A stretch of DNA of 64,000 nucleotides from an uncultured Flavobacteriaceae bacterium (GCA_947494565.1 CANLVG010000002.1:496001-560000), one strand, 5' to 3'. Shown: positions 25,752-35,950, counted from the stretch's first letter. Translations and numbers: made by a program. Notes: generated by a model from the letters alone, not told the origin.

Positions 25752-28187
25752 TTATTCCGTACGTAAACTCTTCACAGGATTTACAATAGCAGCCTTTATA
25801 CTCTGATAACTCACCGTTAGTATGGCAATACCAATGGCCAATAACGCTGCCAAGGCAAATACCCACCAAGGGATATCGATCCGATAGGAAAAATCTTCAA
25901 GCCATTTGTTCATGACAAACCAACCCACAGGGAGTGAAATGAGTATGGCAATGCCGACCATTTTCAAGAAATCAGTGGTCAATCGATACGAGATTTGTGC
26001 AACACTGGCACCCAAAACTTTTCGCACACCGATTTCTTTGGTTCTTTTTTGTGCATTAAATGCAGCGAGACCGAAGAGACCAAGACAGGCTATTAAAATC
26101 GACAGTATGGTAAAGACAATAAAAATCCGCCCTAGTTTTTGCTCCGCCTCATAGGTGCTATTGAATGACTCGTCCATAAAGCGATAGCTGAAAGGTTGCC
26201 CTGGCGCCATTTTATTCCAGATGGATTCGATACTCGACACCGCACCCGAGATATCGCTAGTATTCAACTTGACCGCCATTGTGCCTGTTGAATTATTCAA
26301 GAAAAGGCCCAACGCGGAAACATTTTCCCGCAGGGACTCAAAATGAAAATCTTTGACCACACCGATTATTGTATAGTAGCCCTTTTCATCAAGTTCAACA
26401 TCTTGAGTAAGTCGCATACCTAAGGCCTTCTCGGGGCCAACCCCTAAAATAGGCAAGGTCGCTTCGTTGATAATAATAGCTGTGGAATCGGTCACGAATC
26501 GAGGGTCAAAATTACGCCCTGCAATAAGCTTCATATCCAAGGTAGGGATGTAGTCATGGTCAACATTCCAATTCTGCATCTGTATCGCGTTTTCTTGATC
26601 GAACAAACCTTCTCTAAAAAACGAAGTATTGTTACGGAAAGAGGGAGTAGGTAAAAAACCGCTTAATGTTGCGCTTTCAACATGACCCAATTGGGCCACT
26701 TCATTTTTAAAGGCCTTTACCTGACTACCAATGGCATAAGCATCATCTATAAGTACGATCTGGTTTTTCGTAAAACCAAGATCCTTGCCTTGTATATATT
26801 TTAATTGTTGGAAAACTACCAAGGTGCTGACAATCAAAAAAACCGAAATCGCAAATTGAAAGACAACCAAGGAATTTCGAATCTTTCCCCCACCTACATT
26901 TCCTTGCCCACTTCCTTTTAAGACCGAAACGGGCATAAAACGGGACATGAAAAAAGCGGGATAACTCCCAGAGAAAAAACCGAGCACGAAAGTTGCGGCT
27001 ATTAGAATCAACCAGAAGATCGGGTTTGCATATGGAACCGCAATCGATTTTCCGGAAATGTCATTAAAGAACGGTAAGGCTATGATGGCAACAACCAATG
27101 CCAGAAGCAATGAAATAAAGGCAATCAAACCAGATTCTGTCAAAAACTGCCACACCAAATCTCGCTTGTTCGAACCCAAGGTCTTACGTACCCCTACTTC
27201 CTTAGCTCTTTTAAGGGAATGGGCCGTAGAAAGGTTCATAAAATTCACACTGGCAAGAACGATTAAAAAAATAGCGATGAATGACAGAATATAGACATTC
27301 TGAATACTGCTGTTCGCACTCAGTTCAGCTTGCCGATTGATCGAATGCAAATGAACATCCGTCAATGGCATCGTCTGATATCGCATGTAGTTACCAGAAG
27401 CTTCAAACGCCTCTTTGGTCATCCCCGGCATAGATTGTTGAACCCAAGGAATCATATACTTTTCAAGTATACTTTGTAAGGGGGCCTTAAAATCGGCACT
27501 GTTTACGCTAGGGATCAACTTTACAAACGTAAAATAGTTCATGCTGCCCCAATGGTCTTCCCGAGATCCGGCGTTACCGGCCATAGCCATAAATACACTG
27601 TGTTCTCGAAGCAACGAGTTTTTGGGCAGGTCTTCAATGATTCCGGTTACTGTATACGTATCCGTATTATTCAAGAGCATATTTTTACCCAGGGCATTCT
27701 GAATTCCAAAATGTTTTTCGGCCGCCGTTTTCGTAAGCACCAAAGTGTTCGGTTCAGTCAATGCGGTCTTTGGGTCACCTGCCAACAACTTCAATCCGAA
27801 AAAATCAAAGAGGGTAGAATCGGCGAAAGCAACGGCAATTTCCTTCGTATTGGTCTCCGTATCACTCCTTCGAATGAGTGCGCTGCCGGTATGGCGAAGT
27901 CTTACGGTTGACTCCACCTGTGAAAAGTCACGTTGCAGGGTCGCTGCCATTGGGGCGGCCGATTCGGTCGCTTTGATTTCGGCTCCTCCGAACTTAATAT
28001 CCGCATCGATGCGATAAATGCGATCTGCATCAGCGAACATTTTGTCAAAGCTCAGTTCGTCGTAGATATAAAGGGAAATGAGAAGTGCTCCAGCCATACC
28101 CACAGCAAGGCCGAAAGTATTGAGGAATGCAAAAAAGGGTTGCTTTTTTAAGCTTCTCCAGGCAATTTTTATGTAGTTCTTGAACAT
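25752..28187 (-). CDS. FtsX/MacB-type ABC permease P8 (close paralogue of P12)
   Basis: The product has 811 residues (MFKNYIKIAWRSLKKQPFFA). First coupling helix: KRAKEVGVRKTLGSNKRDL. Second: RTKEIGVRKVLGASVAQIS. It is the same length as P12 and alignable without gaps over most of its length, for example ELSFDKMFADADRIYRIDAD against ELSYDTMFADADRIHRINAD, and the rare block QSMPGMTKEAF against QFMPGITEEQF. By eye this is the closest pair in the array. It carries NSLLREHSVFMAMAG where most members have NSxFxFD. It ends NPVKSLRTE. P9 begins 26 bp downstream of its start side. Confidence 0.92.
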   Translation of the reverse strand: MFKNYIKIAWRSLKKQPFFAFLNTFGLAVGMAGALLISLYIYDELSFDKMFADADRIYRIDADIKFGGAEIKATESAAPMAATLQRDFSQVESTVRLRHTGSALIRRSDTETNTKEIAVAFADSTLFDFFGLKLLAGDPKTALTEPNTLVLTKTAAEKHFGIQNALGKNMLLNNTDTYTVTGIIEDLPKNSLLREHSVFMAMAGNAGSREDHWGSMNYFTFVKLIPSVNSADFKAPLQSILEKYMIPWVQQSMPGMTKEAFEASGNYMRYQTMPLTDVHLHSINRQAELSANSSIQNVYILSFIAIFLIVLASVNFMNLSTAHSLKRAKEVGVRKTLGSNKRDLVWQFLTESGLIAFISLLLALVVAIIALPFFNDISGKSIAVPYANPIFWLILIAATFVLGFFSGSYPAFFMSRFMPVSVLKGSGQGNVGGGKIRNSLVVFQFAISVFLIVSTLVVFQQLKYIQGKDLGFTKNQIVLIDDAYAIGSQVKAFKNEVAQLGHVESATLSGFLPTPSFRNNTSFFREGLFDQENAIQMQNWNVDHDYIPTLDMKLIAGRNFDPRFVTDSTAIIINEATLPILGVGPEKALGMRLTQDVELDEKGYYTIIGVVKDFHFESLRENVSALGLFLNNSTGTMAVKLNTSDISGAVSSIESIWNKMAPGQPFSYRFMDESFNSTYEAEQKLGRIFIVFTILSILIACLGLFGLAAFNAQKRTKEIGVRKVLGASVAQISYRLTTDFLKMVGIAILISLPVGWFVMNKWLEDFSYRIDIPWWVFALAALLAIGIAILTVSYQSIKAAIVNPVKSLRTE

Positions 28188-28213
28188 GTTCTTCGTATTT
28201 TGATACTTCTATT

Positions 28214-30622
28214 TCATTCCGAACGCAAACTTTTTACCGGGTTTGCCAATGCTGCTTTTATAGAATGAAAGCTAACGGTCAACAAGGCAATAAAAGCTAC
28301 CAAGAACCCAACGCCGATAAATGTCAACGGATTTATCTCTATGCGATACTCGTACCCTTGAATCCAATTTTGCATTGCGTACCAGGCCAAGGGAATAGCA
28401 ATGAGAAGTCCAATAAAGACCAGCTTTAAAAAGTGCAACGAAATCATGGAAACAATGTTCTTTATAGAGGCGCCCATCACTTTTCGAATACCTATTTCCT
28501 TAGTCCGCAGCTCGATGAGCATCAATGAAATAGCGAAAAGTCCAAGGCACGACAAGAAAATTGCAATGGTCGAGGCGATTGTGAAAACGCCTGTCAACGT
28601 ACTTTCCATCTCGTACCATGCCTGAAGGTTTTCATCAAGAAATGAAGCGTTAAAGTCCACATTTCCCGTTACCTTTTCCCAAGTCGTTTCAAGTCTATTG
28701 AGTACTATTTCCGGGTCGTTGGATTTTACCTTTACGAATATATAATTGATGGCCCTATCCGCAGACAAATGCAATACTATGGGCAAGGACTTCTCAGAAG
28801 GGGAATGAGCATTAAAGTCAGGTATGACCCCTATTATTTTACTTCCTGAAGTTTCGTCATCGTCGCCAAAATATTTTCCGATGGGATCTGTCTCTCCCAT
28901 GGCTTTGACGAAACTTTCTGTGACTACCGCCATGTTGGTCGTATCCGTGCCAAAACGTTTACTGAAATCCCTTCCTTTTACAATTGGGATTTGTAGTGTT
29001 TTGAGATAGTCAAAATCTACTAAAAGCTCATCCGCCTGAATTTGATTTTCATTGTACTCAATACCGATAATCGATCTGGAAGTCGTTCGGTCTCTACCCC
29101 TACCTAAATTACTTCCGCTTCCTGCCAACGATATAACGGCAGGGTCACTAGCCAACTCATTGCGAAGTCTGTCCAACACTTTCCGGCCATCACTTTGATT
29201 GCCAACAGGTATGCTGACTACCTGTTGCTTTTCAAAACCTATGGGTTTTTGTTTTAAAAAATTCAGTTGTTGTGCCGCAATAAAACTAATGCAAATCAGC
29301 AAGGTCGAAATAGCGAATTGGCCGACCAAAAGTGAATTTCGAAGTGTCCCTGGTTTCTTGGCAGACACATTTCCTTTCAAAATTTCCACAAGTCTGAAAT
29401 TGCTCATTTTAAGTGCGGGATATCCCCCGGCAATTAACGTGACCATCATAAAGACACCTCCCATAATGGCTAAAAAAGAGGGCTGAAGCAGGGTTGAAAT
29501 TTCAATACCTCCTCCGAATCGGGCATTGACTTCGGGCAGGAGCTGCGCCGCAAATGCAATACCCATTACAAAACCAATGAAGTAGACGAAAAAGGCTTCT
29601 CCCCAGAGTTGAAAAAAAAGTTGTTTTTTAAAGGCTCCCAATGTCTTTCTAACACCTAATTCGCGACTTCGTTGAAAAGACTGGGCCATGTTTAGATTGA
29701 TAAAATTGAAACACGCTATCAACAGAATAAAAGCGCCTAGGCTCATTATCGCATAGATCAGTGCCTTTGGTGCACCGCGTCTTCCGAAATGAATATCTTC
29801 TATATTTATCAGCTTCAAATTGAGCAGTTCATCTGTTTCCTTGGTTTCAGGATGCTCCTGCTTAAGTCGCTCTAATTGGTCAGGATAATACTTTTCAACA
29901 AACGGTGATAGCTTACTTTCAACAAGTGGCAGGTTGCTTTTTTCCAATATTTTGACAAATACGTTCGATGAATTAGCATTCCAGCGGTCTTTTTTCGTAT
30001 CGTACCCGTTCAGGGATTCTATGCGTGCAATTGCATCGAAATGAATACTAGAGTTTTTGGGTGCATCTTTTGCAATTGCAGATACTATATAAAACTGTTC
30101 CTCGCCCGCCTTTCCTATTTTCAACCTTTTACCAATGGGGTCCGTTTCTCCAAAAATGTCTTTCGCTGTGCTTTCGGCCAGAACAATATTCTGTAGGTCT
30201 GAGAGTGCTGCTTTCGAATCTCCCTTGATAATCGGGAAATTGAACAGATCAAAAAATCCGGGTTCCGTTCTTGTAATCACTCGACTCAGGTCTTTATCCT
30301 GGTACGAAAAATTTTCCGGTCTTTCTTTATTGACGACCACAGCAAATTCGACATCGCCAATATCGGATTTTAGCGCTCTTGACAAGGGCAGGGGCATATT
30401 GGTGGTTATTTCTGGCCCTTGTACGTTATTTTCAAAACGAGACACTTTAAACAATCGGCTTTTATCCTCATGAAAGGAATCAAAGCTCAAATGAAAATAT
30501 GCGATTAAGAATAACAACGTACAAATCGAAAAAGCCACGGCCAAGCCCATAATATGAATGGTGGCGTGAAGCTTATTTCTTTTGATGTTCCGCCAAGCGA
30601 TTTTGAAATAGTTTTTAAACAT
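28214..30622 (-). CDS. FtsX/MacB-type ABC permease P9 (first permease of the distal half)
   Basis: The product has 802 residues (MFKNYFKIAWRNIKRNKLHA). TM1 reads HIMGLAVAFSICTLL. First coupling helix: QRSRELGVRKTLGAFKKQL followed by FFQLWGEA. Second: RTKEIGIRKVMGASIKNIV. It groups with P6, and in the first coupling region also with P13. It is the first intact gene after the 485 bp break in the array, so it may be driven by its own promoter. The degenerate permease fragment upstream ends 8 bases inside its start. It ends NPVKSLRSE. Confidence 0.9.
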   Translation of the reverse strand: MFKNYFKIAWRNIKRNKLHATIHIMGLAVAFSICTLLFLIAYFHLSFDSFHEDKSRLFKVSRFENNVQGPEITTNMPLPLSRALKSDIGDVEFAVVVNKERPENFSYQDKDLSRVITRTEPGFFDLFNFPIIKGDSKAALSDLQNIVLAESTAKDIFGETDPIGKRLKIGKAGEEQFYIVSAIAKDAPKNSSIHFDAIARIESLNGYDTKKDRWNANSSNVFVKILEKSNLPLVESKLSPFVEKYYPDQLERLKQEHPETKETDELLNLKLINIEDIHFGRRGAPKALIYAIMSLGAFILLIACFNFINLNMAQSFQRSRELGVRKTLGAFKKQLFFQLWGEAFFVYFIGFVMGIAFAAQLLPEVNARFGGGIEISTLLQPSFLAIMGGVFMMVTLIAGGYPALKMSNFRLVEILKGNVSAKKPGTLRNSLLVGQFAISTLLICISFIAAQQLNFLKQKPIGFEKQQVVSIPVGNQSDGRKVLDRLRNELASDPAVISLAGSGSNLGRGRDRTTSRSIIGIEYNENQIQADELLVDFDYLKTLQIPIVKGRDFSKRFGTDTTNMAVVTESFVKAMGETDPIGKYFGDDDETSGSKIIGVIPDFNAHSPSEKSLPIVLHLSADRAINYIFVKVKSNDPEIVLNRLETTWEKVTGNVDFNASFLDENLQAWYEMESTLTGVFTIASTIAIFLSCLGLFAISLMLIELRTKEIGIRKVMGASIKNIVSMISLHFLKLVFIGLLIAIPLAWYAMQNWIQGYEYRIEINPLTFIGVGFLVAFIALLTVSFHSIKAALANPVKSLRSE

Positions 30623-30851
30623 GCTTTTCGACTTTTGAAACGGTATTACCTCTCTTCGAATATGTAGTGTTCACCACCGTTTTTGAAAGTGCTATAAGCG
30701 TCTTATTAACAGAAACAAGGTGGTAATGAAACAGCAAAGCCATGTTGGAAAACCCAATAGTGCCTTGATTGACGGACAAGGGATTATGCGCAGGCAAAAA
30801 TCTTAAGTTTCGACGGTCTCGCAGCGGTAGTTTCAAGTGGTTCTTTAGCAT
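30623..30851 (-). pseudogene. Degenerate 5' fragment of a further permease gene
   Basis: The frame from ATG 30851 begins MLKNHLKLPLRDRRNLRF, clearly akin to the conserved permease start MLKNHLKIAWRNL. The 14 bases ending in its start codon match the start of P1. After about 18 residues the similarity is lost: there is no recognisable TM1 or periplasmic domain, and the frame ends (30615) just inside P9. This looks like what remains of a nineteenth permease after a deletion. The extent of the fragment is uncertain. Confidence 0.5.
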
Positions 30852-31107
30852 CTCGGGTTATTTTTTCGAAGACCGTTTCATATTCTAAAACACAAGCTTA
30901 AAGTAGAGGTCGATTTTCATGCCACACTTGTAACTATTTTAATATTAGCTAATTACATCTAGTTTTGAATATAGGAGTGACGCAGTGTGTCCAATATTTT
31001 GACAGGCTACGTATAATTTTTTTACAGTAGTTCGTTGCCTATTCGAAATCCTCTCTAGACGGACTAAGGTCAAATGTGCTGTTGCCTAGGTAAGGATAAT
31101 GTGTTTA
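30852..31107. other. Spacer between the two halves of the permease array
   Basis: This 256 bp stretch, with the adjoining pseudogene fragment, forms the only gap above 75 bp within the permease run. It is AT-rich. No open frame of interest and no clear rho-independent terminator for P10 is visible. It holds a possible -24/-12 element (30909-30924). Confidence 0.5.
30909..30924 (-). promoter_or_regulatory. Weak candidate sigma-54 promoter for the distal half-array
   Basis: Read on the minus strand the site is TGGCATGAAAATCGAC. The -24 block TGGCATG differs from TGGCACG at one base, and the spacing to the -12 G is right, but the -12 block (TCGAC against TTGCA) is poor. Transcription would begin near 30898, upstream of the permease fragment and P9. 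Confidence 0.25.
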
Positions 31108-33495
31108 CTATTCGGTTCGTAGACTACGAATCGGATTGGCGTTGGCCGCCTTGATGGCTTGAAAACTCACTGTAAACAAAGCGATGGCCATTGAAACCAT
31201 TGCAGCTGTTAGAAAAACCGACCACCCAATTTCAATGCGATAAGCGAAAGCTTCCAACCATTTTCGCATGATAAAAAACGCTATCGGAAAAGCAATGCCC
31301 AAAGCGATTAAAACCAATTTCAAAAAATCTTTGGATAGCATTTCGGTAATACTGAAAATACTCGCCCCAAGCACTTTTCGCACCCCGATTTCCTTTTTCC
31401 GCTGCTCTGCCGTGTAGGCCGCTAATCCGAATAGCCCGAGGCAAGCTATAAAAATTGCCAATAGGCAAAAGGCCAGACCGATATTCGCCGCTTTGCGTTC
31501 ACGAGCGTAAAGGGCTTCCATTTTCTTATCTAAAAAGGTGTATTCAAAAGCTGAATTCGGTACCACGTTCTGAAATATGGTCTCCAATTCCCTCATGGTG
31601 GTCGATAGGCCCGCACTATTCAAACGAACCAGAACGTATGATTTCGGCTCGCTTTTTCCGTTATGAAAGGCATACCCCCCAATCGGTTGGTGCAACGATT
31701 CGAAGTTGAAATCATCTACTACCCCAGAAATATAGGCACTATTGCCCAACATCATATTCACTCGCTTTCCGATAGCTTCTTCAGGGCTATACCCCAAGTA
31801 TTCTATGGCCTTTTTGTTCAAGACTACATCAGTAATGGTATCCCCTTCTTGTTTGACTTCGGGAAGTGGCTTTCCCGCCAATATTTTCAATTGAAGTACC
31901 TCTGTAATACTTGCATCGGAGACATTGGTTTGCACCCCTAGACCCTGCTCGTCATTTTCATCTCGAAAAAGTGACCTTCCACTAACATCAAGCCCAGGAA
32001 AGCCCTGTGCCAGGCCTACTTTGGAGACTGTCGTCAAACTGCTGAATTCTTGTAGCAGTGCCTGTTTATTGGTTTCATTACGTATACCACCCGTAGCAAT
32101 AGCAACTACATTTTCAGGGCTGTACCCCAAATTTTTATCCATCATGAACTGTGTTTGTTGGTATACGACCAGCACTCCTATGATCAAAACCACGGAAGAC
32201 GCGAATTGCAAGACCACCAATCCTTTTCTAATCGTTCCATTGCCTGACTTTCCTAGTTTTTGGCTCAAAATGGTTTTTGGAGAAAAGCTAGCCAGATAAA
32301 ATGCAGGGTAGGATCCTGAAATCAAGGTGGTCACAGCCCAAAAAAGAAACAATCCTATAAGAAACTCATATCGAAATAACGATTCTAGGTGTATATCGCT
32401 ATCCGTCAGCATGTTGAACATGGGCATTAATAGTATAGCCATAATCAATCCAATCACTAAGGCCAGTAGGGTAATGAGTCCTGTTTCGGCATAGAATCTG
32501 GCAATAAGGTTTTGGACCGATGCCCCTAAGGTTTTGTTGATCCCCACGTCTTTCGACCTTTTTTGTGAACGCGCGGTCATTAGGTTCATATAGTTGACAC
32601 AGGCAATAATCAAGATGATGAGCCCTAAAATCGACAGATTCCTTATTTCGTTGATATCACCGATTCGTGTTACATTGGTCTCTGCATATCCCGCGGAATA
32701 CAAATGTATTTTTTCCAAAGGCTGTAAAGAAAATGTAAACCATTGATTTTCGGCATCTACATTTTTATCCAATACTTGCTGCAATTGCTTTTCTGCCGAC
32801 ACAATGGAGGCGTTCTTATTTAGTAAGAGATAGGTTTCAAAACTAGAATTTCCCCATTGGGGGCGTTTGGCAAATTTGGTGGTGGCGAACGATCCGATCA
32901 GGTCACCTTCTAATGTGCTGTTCGATGGGAAGTCTTTAAATACAGCGGTAACCTCCAACTCATATCTATCATCTACCTTAATGGTCTTACCGATAGCCTC
33001 AATACTTCCAAAGTACTTTCTGGCCGTACTTTCAGAGAGGGCAACCGTGTTGGGCTGCTTTAAACCTGTTAGGGCATCACCAGCCAATGTTTCCAGTTCG
33101 AAAATGCTAAACAATTCGGGGTCACACCAAAAAAACCTACTTTCTGAGAAATTGATATTCCCCACATTCACAAAAGCGGACTTTCCAAAATTATGGTGTA
33201 GCATTCGGGCCGCTTGGGCTACATCGGGCGCATCGTTTTCAAGAGCAGGGGCCAAGGCAGCAGGAGCGCGACACCAAACTTCATTGTCGAACACCTCGTC
33301 TTTGGTATCGACCAATACCCGATAAATAGCGTCTTTTTTGGCATACTGTTGATCAAAACTAAGTTCAAAGGCTATAAAGGCAAACAACAGTATCGCAATG
33401 GTCAACCCTATAGAGAGCCCAAGGACATTCAATACGGAAAACATTCGGTCGGTTTTCAAATTCCGCCAAGCAATCTTTAGATAGTTTTTAAACAT
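31108..33495 (-). CDS. FtsX/MacB-type ABC permease P10 (last permease of the proximal half)
   Basis: The product has 795 residues (MFKNYLKIAWRNLKTDRMFS). First coupling helix: KRSKDVGINKTLGASVQNL, with D and N replacing the usual E and R. It continues ARFYAET instead of QFLSES. Second: RKKEIGVRKVLGASIFSIT. The helix before it reads CVNYMNLMTARSQ. It ends NPIRSLRTE. A 485 bp gap without a visible terminator follows its stop, and a 55 bp gap separates it from P11. Confidence 0.9.
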   Translation of the reverse strand: MFKNYLKIAWRNLKTDRMFSVLNVLGLSIGLTIAILLFAFIAFELSFDQQYAKKDAIYRVLVDTKDEVFDNEVWCRAPAALAPALENDAPDVAQAARMLHHNFGKSAFVNVGNINFSESRFFWCDPELFSIFELETLAGDALTGLKQPNTVALSESTARKYFGSIEAIGKTIKVDDRYELEVTAVFKDFPSNSTLEGDLIGSFATTKFAKRPQWGNSSFETYLLLNKNASIVSAEKQLQQVLDKNVDAENQWFTFSLQPLEKIHLYSAGYAETNVTRIGDINEIRNLSILGLIILIIACVNYMNLMTARSQKRSKDVGINKTLGASVQNLIARFYAETGLITLLALVIGLIMAILLMPMFNMLTDSDIHLESLFRYEFLIGLFLFWAVTTLISGSYPAFYLASFSPKTILSQKLGKSGNGTIRKGLVVLQFASSVVLIIGVLVVYQQTQFMMDKNLGYSPENVVAIATGGIRNETNKQALLQEFSSLTTVSKVGLAQGFPGLDVSGRSLFRDENDEQGLGVQTNVSDASITEVLQLKILAGKPLPEVKQEGDTITDVVLNKKAIEYLGYSPEEAIGKRVNMMLGNSAYISGVVDDFNFESLHQPIGGYAFHNGKSEPKSYVLVRLNSAGLSTTMRELETIFQNVVPNSAFEYTFLDKKMEALYARERKAANIGLAFCLLAIFIACLGLFGLAAYTAEQRKKEIGVRKVLGASIFSITEMLSKDFLKLVLIALGIAFPIAFFIMRKWLEAFAYRIEIGWSVFLTAAMVSMAIALFTVSFQAIKAANANPIRSLRTE

Positions 33496-33550
33496 GATAG
33501 AATAGTTTTGTTGTTTACTAAGCTCCGCTAATGGGGTAAAAAATCGATAC

Positions 33551-35950
33551 TCATTCGGTACGCAGGCTACTCACAGGGTTTGCATTCGCCGCCTTAATGG
33601 CTTGAAAACTAACCGTCAATAAGGTAATGGCCAAGGCGCCGACCACAGCCAACACGAAAATCCACCATTCCAAAATCACCCGATAGGGATAGTCTTGTAA
33701 CCATCCGTTCATGATGTAATACGAAATCGGAATTGCAATAAAGCAAGAGATGATCACGAGCCTTAAAAAGTCTTTCGACAGCATGTTCCAAACATTGAAG
33801 GTGGAGGCTCCTAATACTTTACGTACACCGATCTCCTTGGTGCGCTGTTCGGCCACAAATGAAGTGAGTCCGAAGAGCCCAAGACAACTAATCAATATGG
33901 CAAGGGCCGTAAAGATGCCCGAAAGCGTACCGATTCGTTCTTCAGAAGCGAATTTCTCCCCATACTCGGCATCTACAAATTCATACTGAAACGGAATATC
34001 GGGAAAATGCTCTTTGAAAATCCGTTGGATGACCTCAATGTTCTGAGTGGCACTTTGGTTGGGGTTCAACCGCAGATTATAATAACTTGAATTGTCAAAT
34101 CTGTCATACACATACACGCCCTGCTTCACCGGTTCATACGGGGATTGGGTAATCATGTCTTGAACCACTCCAATGATTTTCAAGGGTGGATTGGGGTCTT
34201 CCTCGTCATCGTCTTTTAAGAATTTGCCTACCGGATTTTCCATGCCAAGATACTTCTTGGCCGTTTCATTGATAAGGACCCCTAGGGAATCGGTGGCAAA
34301 ATCACGTGAAAAATCCCTTCCTTCTACAATCTTGAGATTGAGTGATTTGGCATACTCGGGAGAGACTTCGGTCCAGGCGAGATCTTCTTGAAAACCATCG
34401 GGTTTTCCCTCCCAGGTAAATCCGCCTCTATTTGACCAAATACGGGTCGTAGGGCTACTCGACGATGACATTTCCACGATGGCGTTCGAGTTGAGAAACT
34501 CGCTGCGCATCAGGTCATATTTGCCATTGAAATCTTGACTAAAGGTCGGAATCTGTATCAAGCCCTCCTTATCGTAGCCAACAGGCCTGTTTTTTGCATG
34601 GTTGATCTGTTGCATCACAATGACGGTACCAATGATAAATGCCACGGAAACCGTAAACTGAAGTACTACCAGAATTTTTCTGGGCAGGCCGGCATACTTG
34701 CCTGCTTTAAAGGTTCCTTTTAAGACATCCACAGGGCGAAACGAAGACAGGTATAGGGCGGGATAGCTACCGGCAACTAAAGCTGTAAACAAGATAAAAA
34801 CCAATGAGATACCCCAAAAAACAGGGTTTAGCCATGGAAATGAGATTTCTTTTCTTGAGAGTTCATTGAACCCATTGAGGGATAGGAGGACGATAACCAC
34901 TGAGATAAAAAACGCGAACAGCACCACCAAGAACGACTCACTTAAGAACTGATTGACCAATTGTCCTCTTTGTGACCCGATCGACTTTCGAATACCTACT
35001 TCCTTGGCGCGCTTCTCAGAACGGGCAGTGCTTAGATTCATGAAGTTGATACAGGCCAAAAGCAATACGAAAGCGCCGATAATACCGAATAGCCAAACGT
35101 ATTTTATACGACCTCCGGTTTGCACTCCATCTTCGAAATTATTTCTCAAATACCAATCTTCCATCGGAAACAGAAATATTTGAGGATTGAATTCCGCGGT
35201 ATCTTCATTTAAATCCTTCTTCACATTGCGTATCGCTTGGGTCACTTTGTCAATACTGGTGTTCTCTTGAATCTGTACGAACATTTGAAAGGAATTGTTG
35301 CCCCATTGGTCTTCCGCATTCTTCACCCATTCCCTAGAGGCGAGGTATTGCTCCCATGGAATGATATACTCGGTATCTTCAAAAGAGTTGTTCACCGGAA
35401 TATCCTTATAGACGCTCGTGACCATTAGGTCATATTGGTTGCTGACCTTGACGATTTTACCAAGGGGGTCGGCCGATCCGAAAAGGGCTTCTGCCGTAGA
35501 TTCGGAAAGCATAATGGAATTCACTTCCCGTAATCCATCTTTTTCGCCCTTTATGATTTGAAGGTCCAATAGTTCGGGGGCTTCTCTTTGCATATAATTG
35601 CCTGGACGGGATAGGCTGTTCTCTTCGAACTTCAGGTACAGATCATTGGTCCAAGAGGCCATAATGAGATGTTTGAAGTTATCGCCATAGCCATCTCTCA
35701 ATGCCTTCTCCAACGGTCGGGGAATAGCTGGCCCCGTTCCGGTTCTCCCATTAAAGGTTTGTGATTGATATACTTGGGCGATACGGTCTTTCTGTTGGAA
35801 ATAGCTGTTGTGCGACAGTTCATCGACTACCCAGAGACCGATTAGAAGGGTCACGGCCATACCGAGCGCCAATCCGCCGATATTGATGGCGGTATATCCT
35901 TTATTCTTCTTTAGGTTTCTCCATGCGATTTTCAAATAGTTTTTAAACAT
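33551..35950 (-). CDS. FtsX/MacB-type ABC permease P11
   Basis: The product has 799 residues (MFKNYLKIAWRNLKKNKGYT). First coupling helix: KRAKEVGIRKSIGSQRGQL. Second: RTKEIGVRKVLGASTFNVW. FEDGVQTGGRI before TM2 places it with P5 and P2. The second periplasmic domain includes an acidic loop KDDDEEDPNPPLK just before IIGVVQDM; a similar but shorter acidic loop (DDDETSGSK) occurs in P9. The start is preceded by AATCGAGAATC, a leader seen before several other permeases. It ends NPVSSLRTE. A 71 bp spacer separates it from P12. Confidence 0.9.
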   Translation of the reverse strand: MFKNYLKIAWRNLKKNKGYTAINIGGLALGMAVTLLIGLWVVDELSHNSYFQQKDRIAQVYQSQTFNGRTGTGPAIPRPLEKALRDGYGDNFKHLIMASWTNDLYLKFEENSLSRPGNYMQREAPELLDLQIIKGEKDGLREVNSIMLSESTAEALFGSADPLGKIVKVSNQYDLMVTSVYKDIPVNNSFEDTEYIIPWEQYLASREWVKNAEDQWGNNSFQMFVQIQENTSIDKVTQAIRNVKKDLNEDTAEFNPQIFLFPMEDWYLRNNFEDGVQTGGRIKYVWLFGIIGAFVLLLACINFMNLSTARSEKRAKEVGIRKSIGSQRGQLVNQFLSESFLVVLFAFFISVVIVLLSLNGFNELSRKEISFPWLNPVFWGISLVFILFTALVAGSYPALYLSSFRPVDVLKGTFKAGKYAGLPRKILVVLQFTVSVAFIIGTVIVMQQINHAKNRPVGYDKEGLIQIPTFSQDFNGKYDLMRSEFLNSNAIVEMSSSSSPTTRIWSNRGGFTWEGKPDGFQEDLAWTEVSPEYAKSLNLKIVEGRDFSRDFATDSLGVLINETAKKYLGMENPVGKFLKDDDEEDPNPPLKIIGVVQDMITQSPYEPVKQGVYVYDRFDNSSYYNLRLNPNQSATQNIEVIQRIFKEHFPDIPFQYEFVDAEYGEKFASEERIGTLSGIFTALAILISCLGLFGLTSFVAEQRTKEIGVRKVLGASTFNVWNMLSKDFLRLVIISCFIAIPISYYIMNGWLQDYPYRVILEWWIFVLAVVGALAITLLTVSFQAIKAANANPVSSLRTE

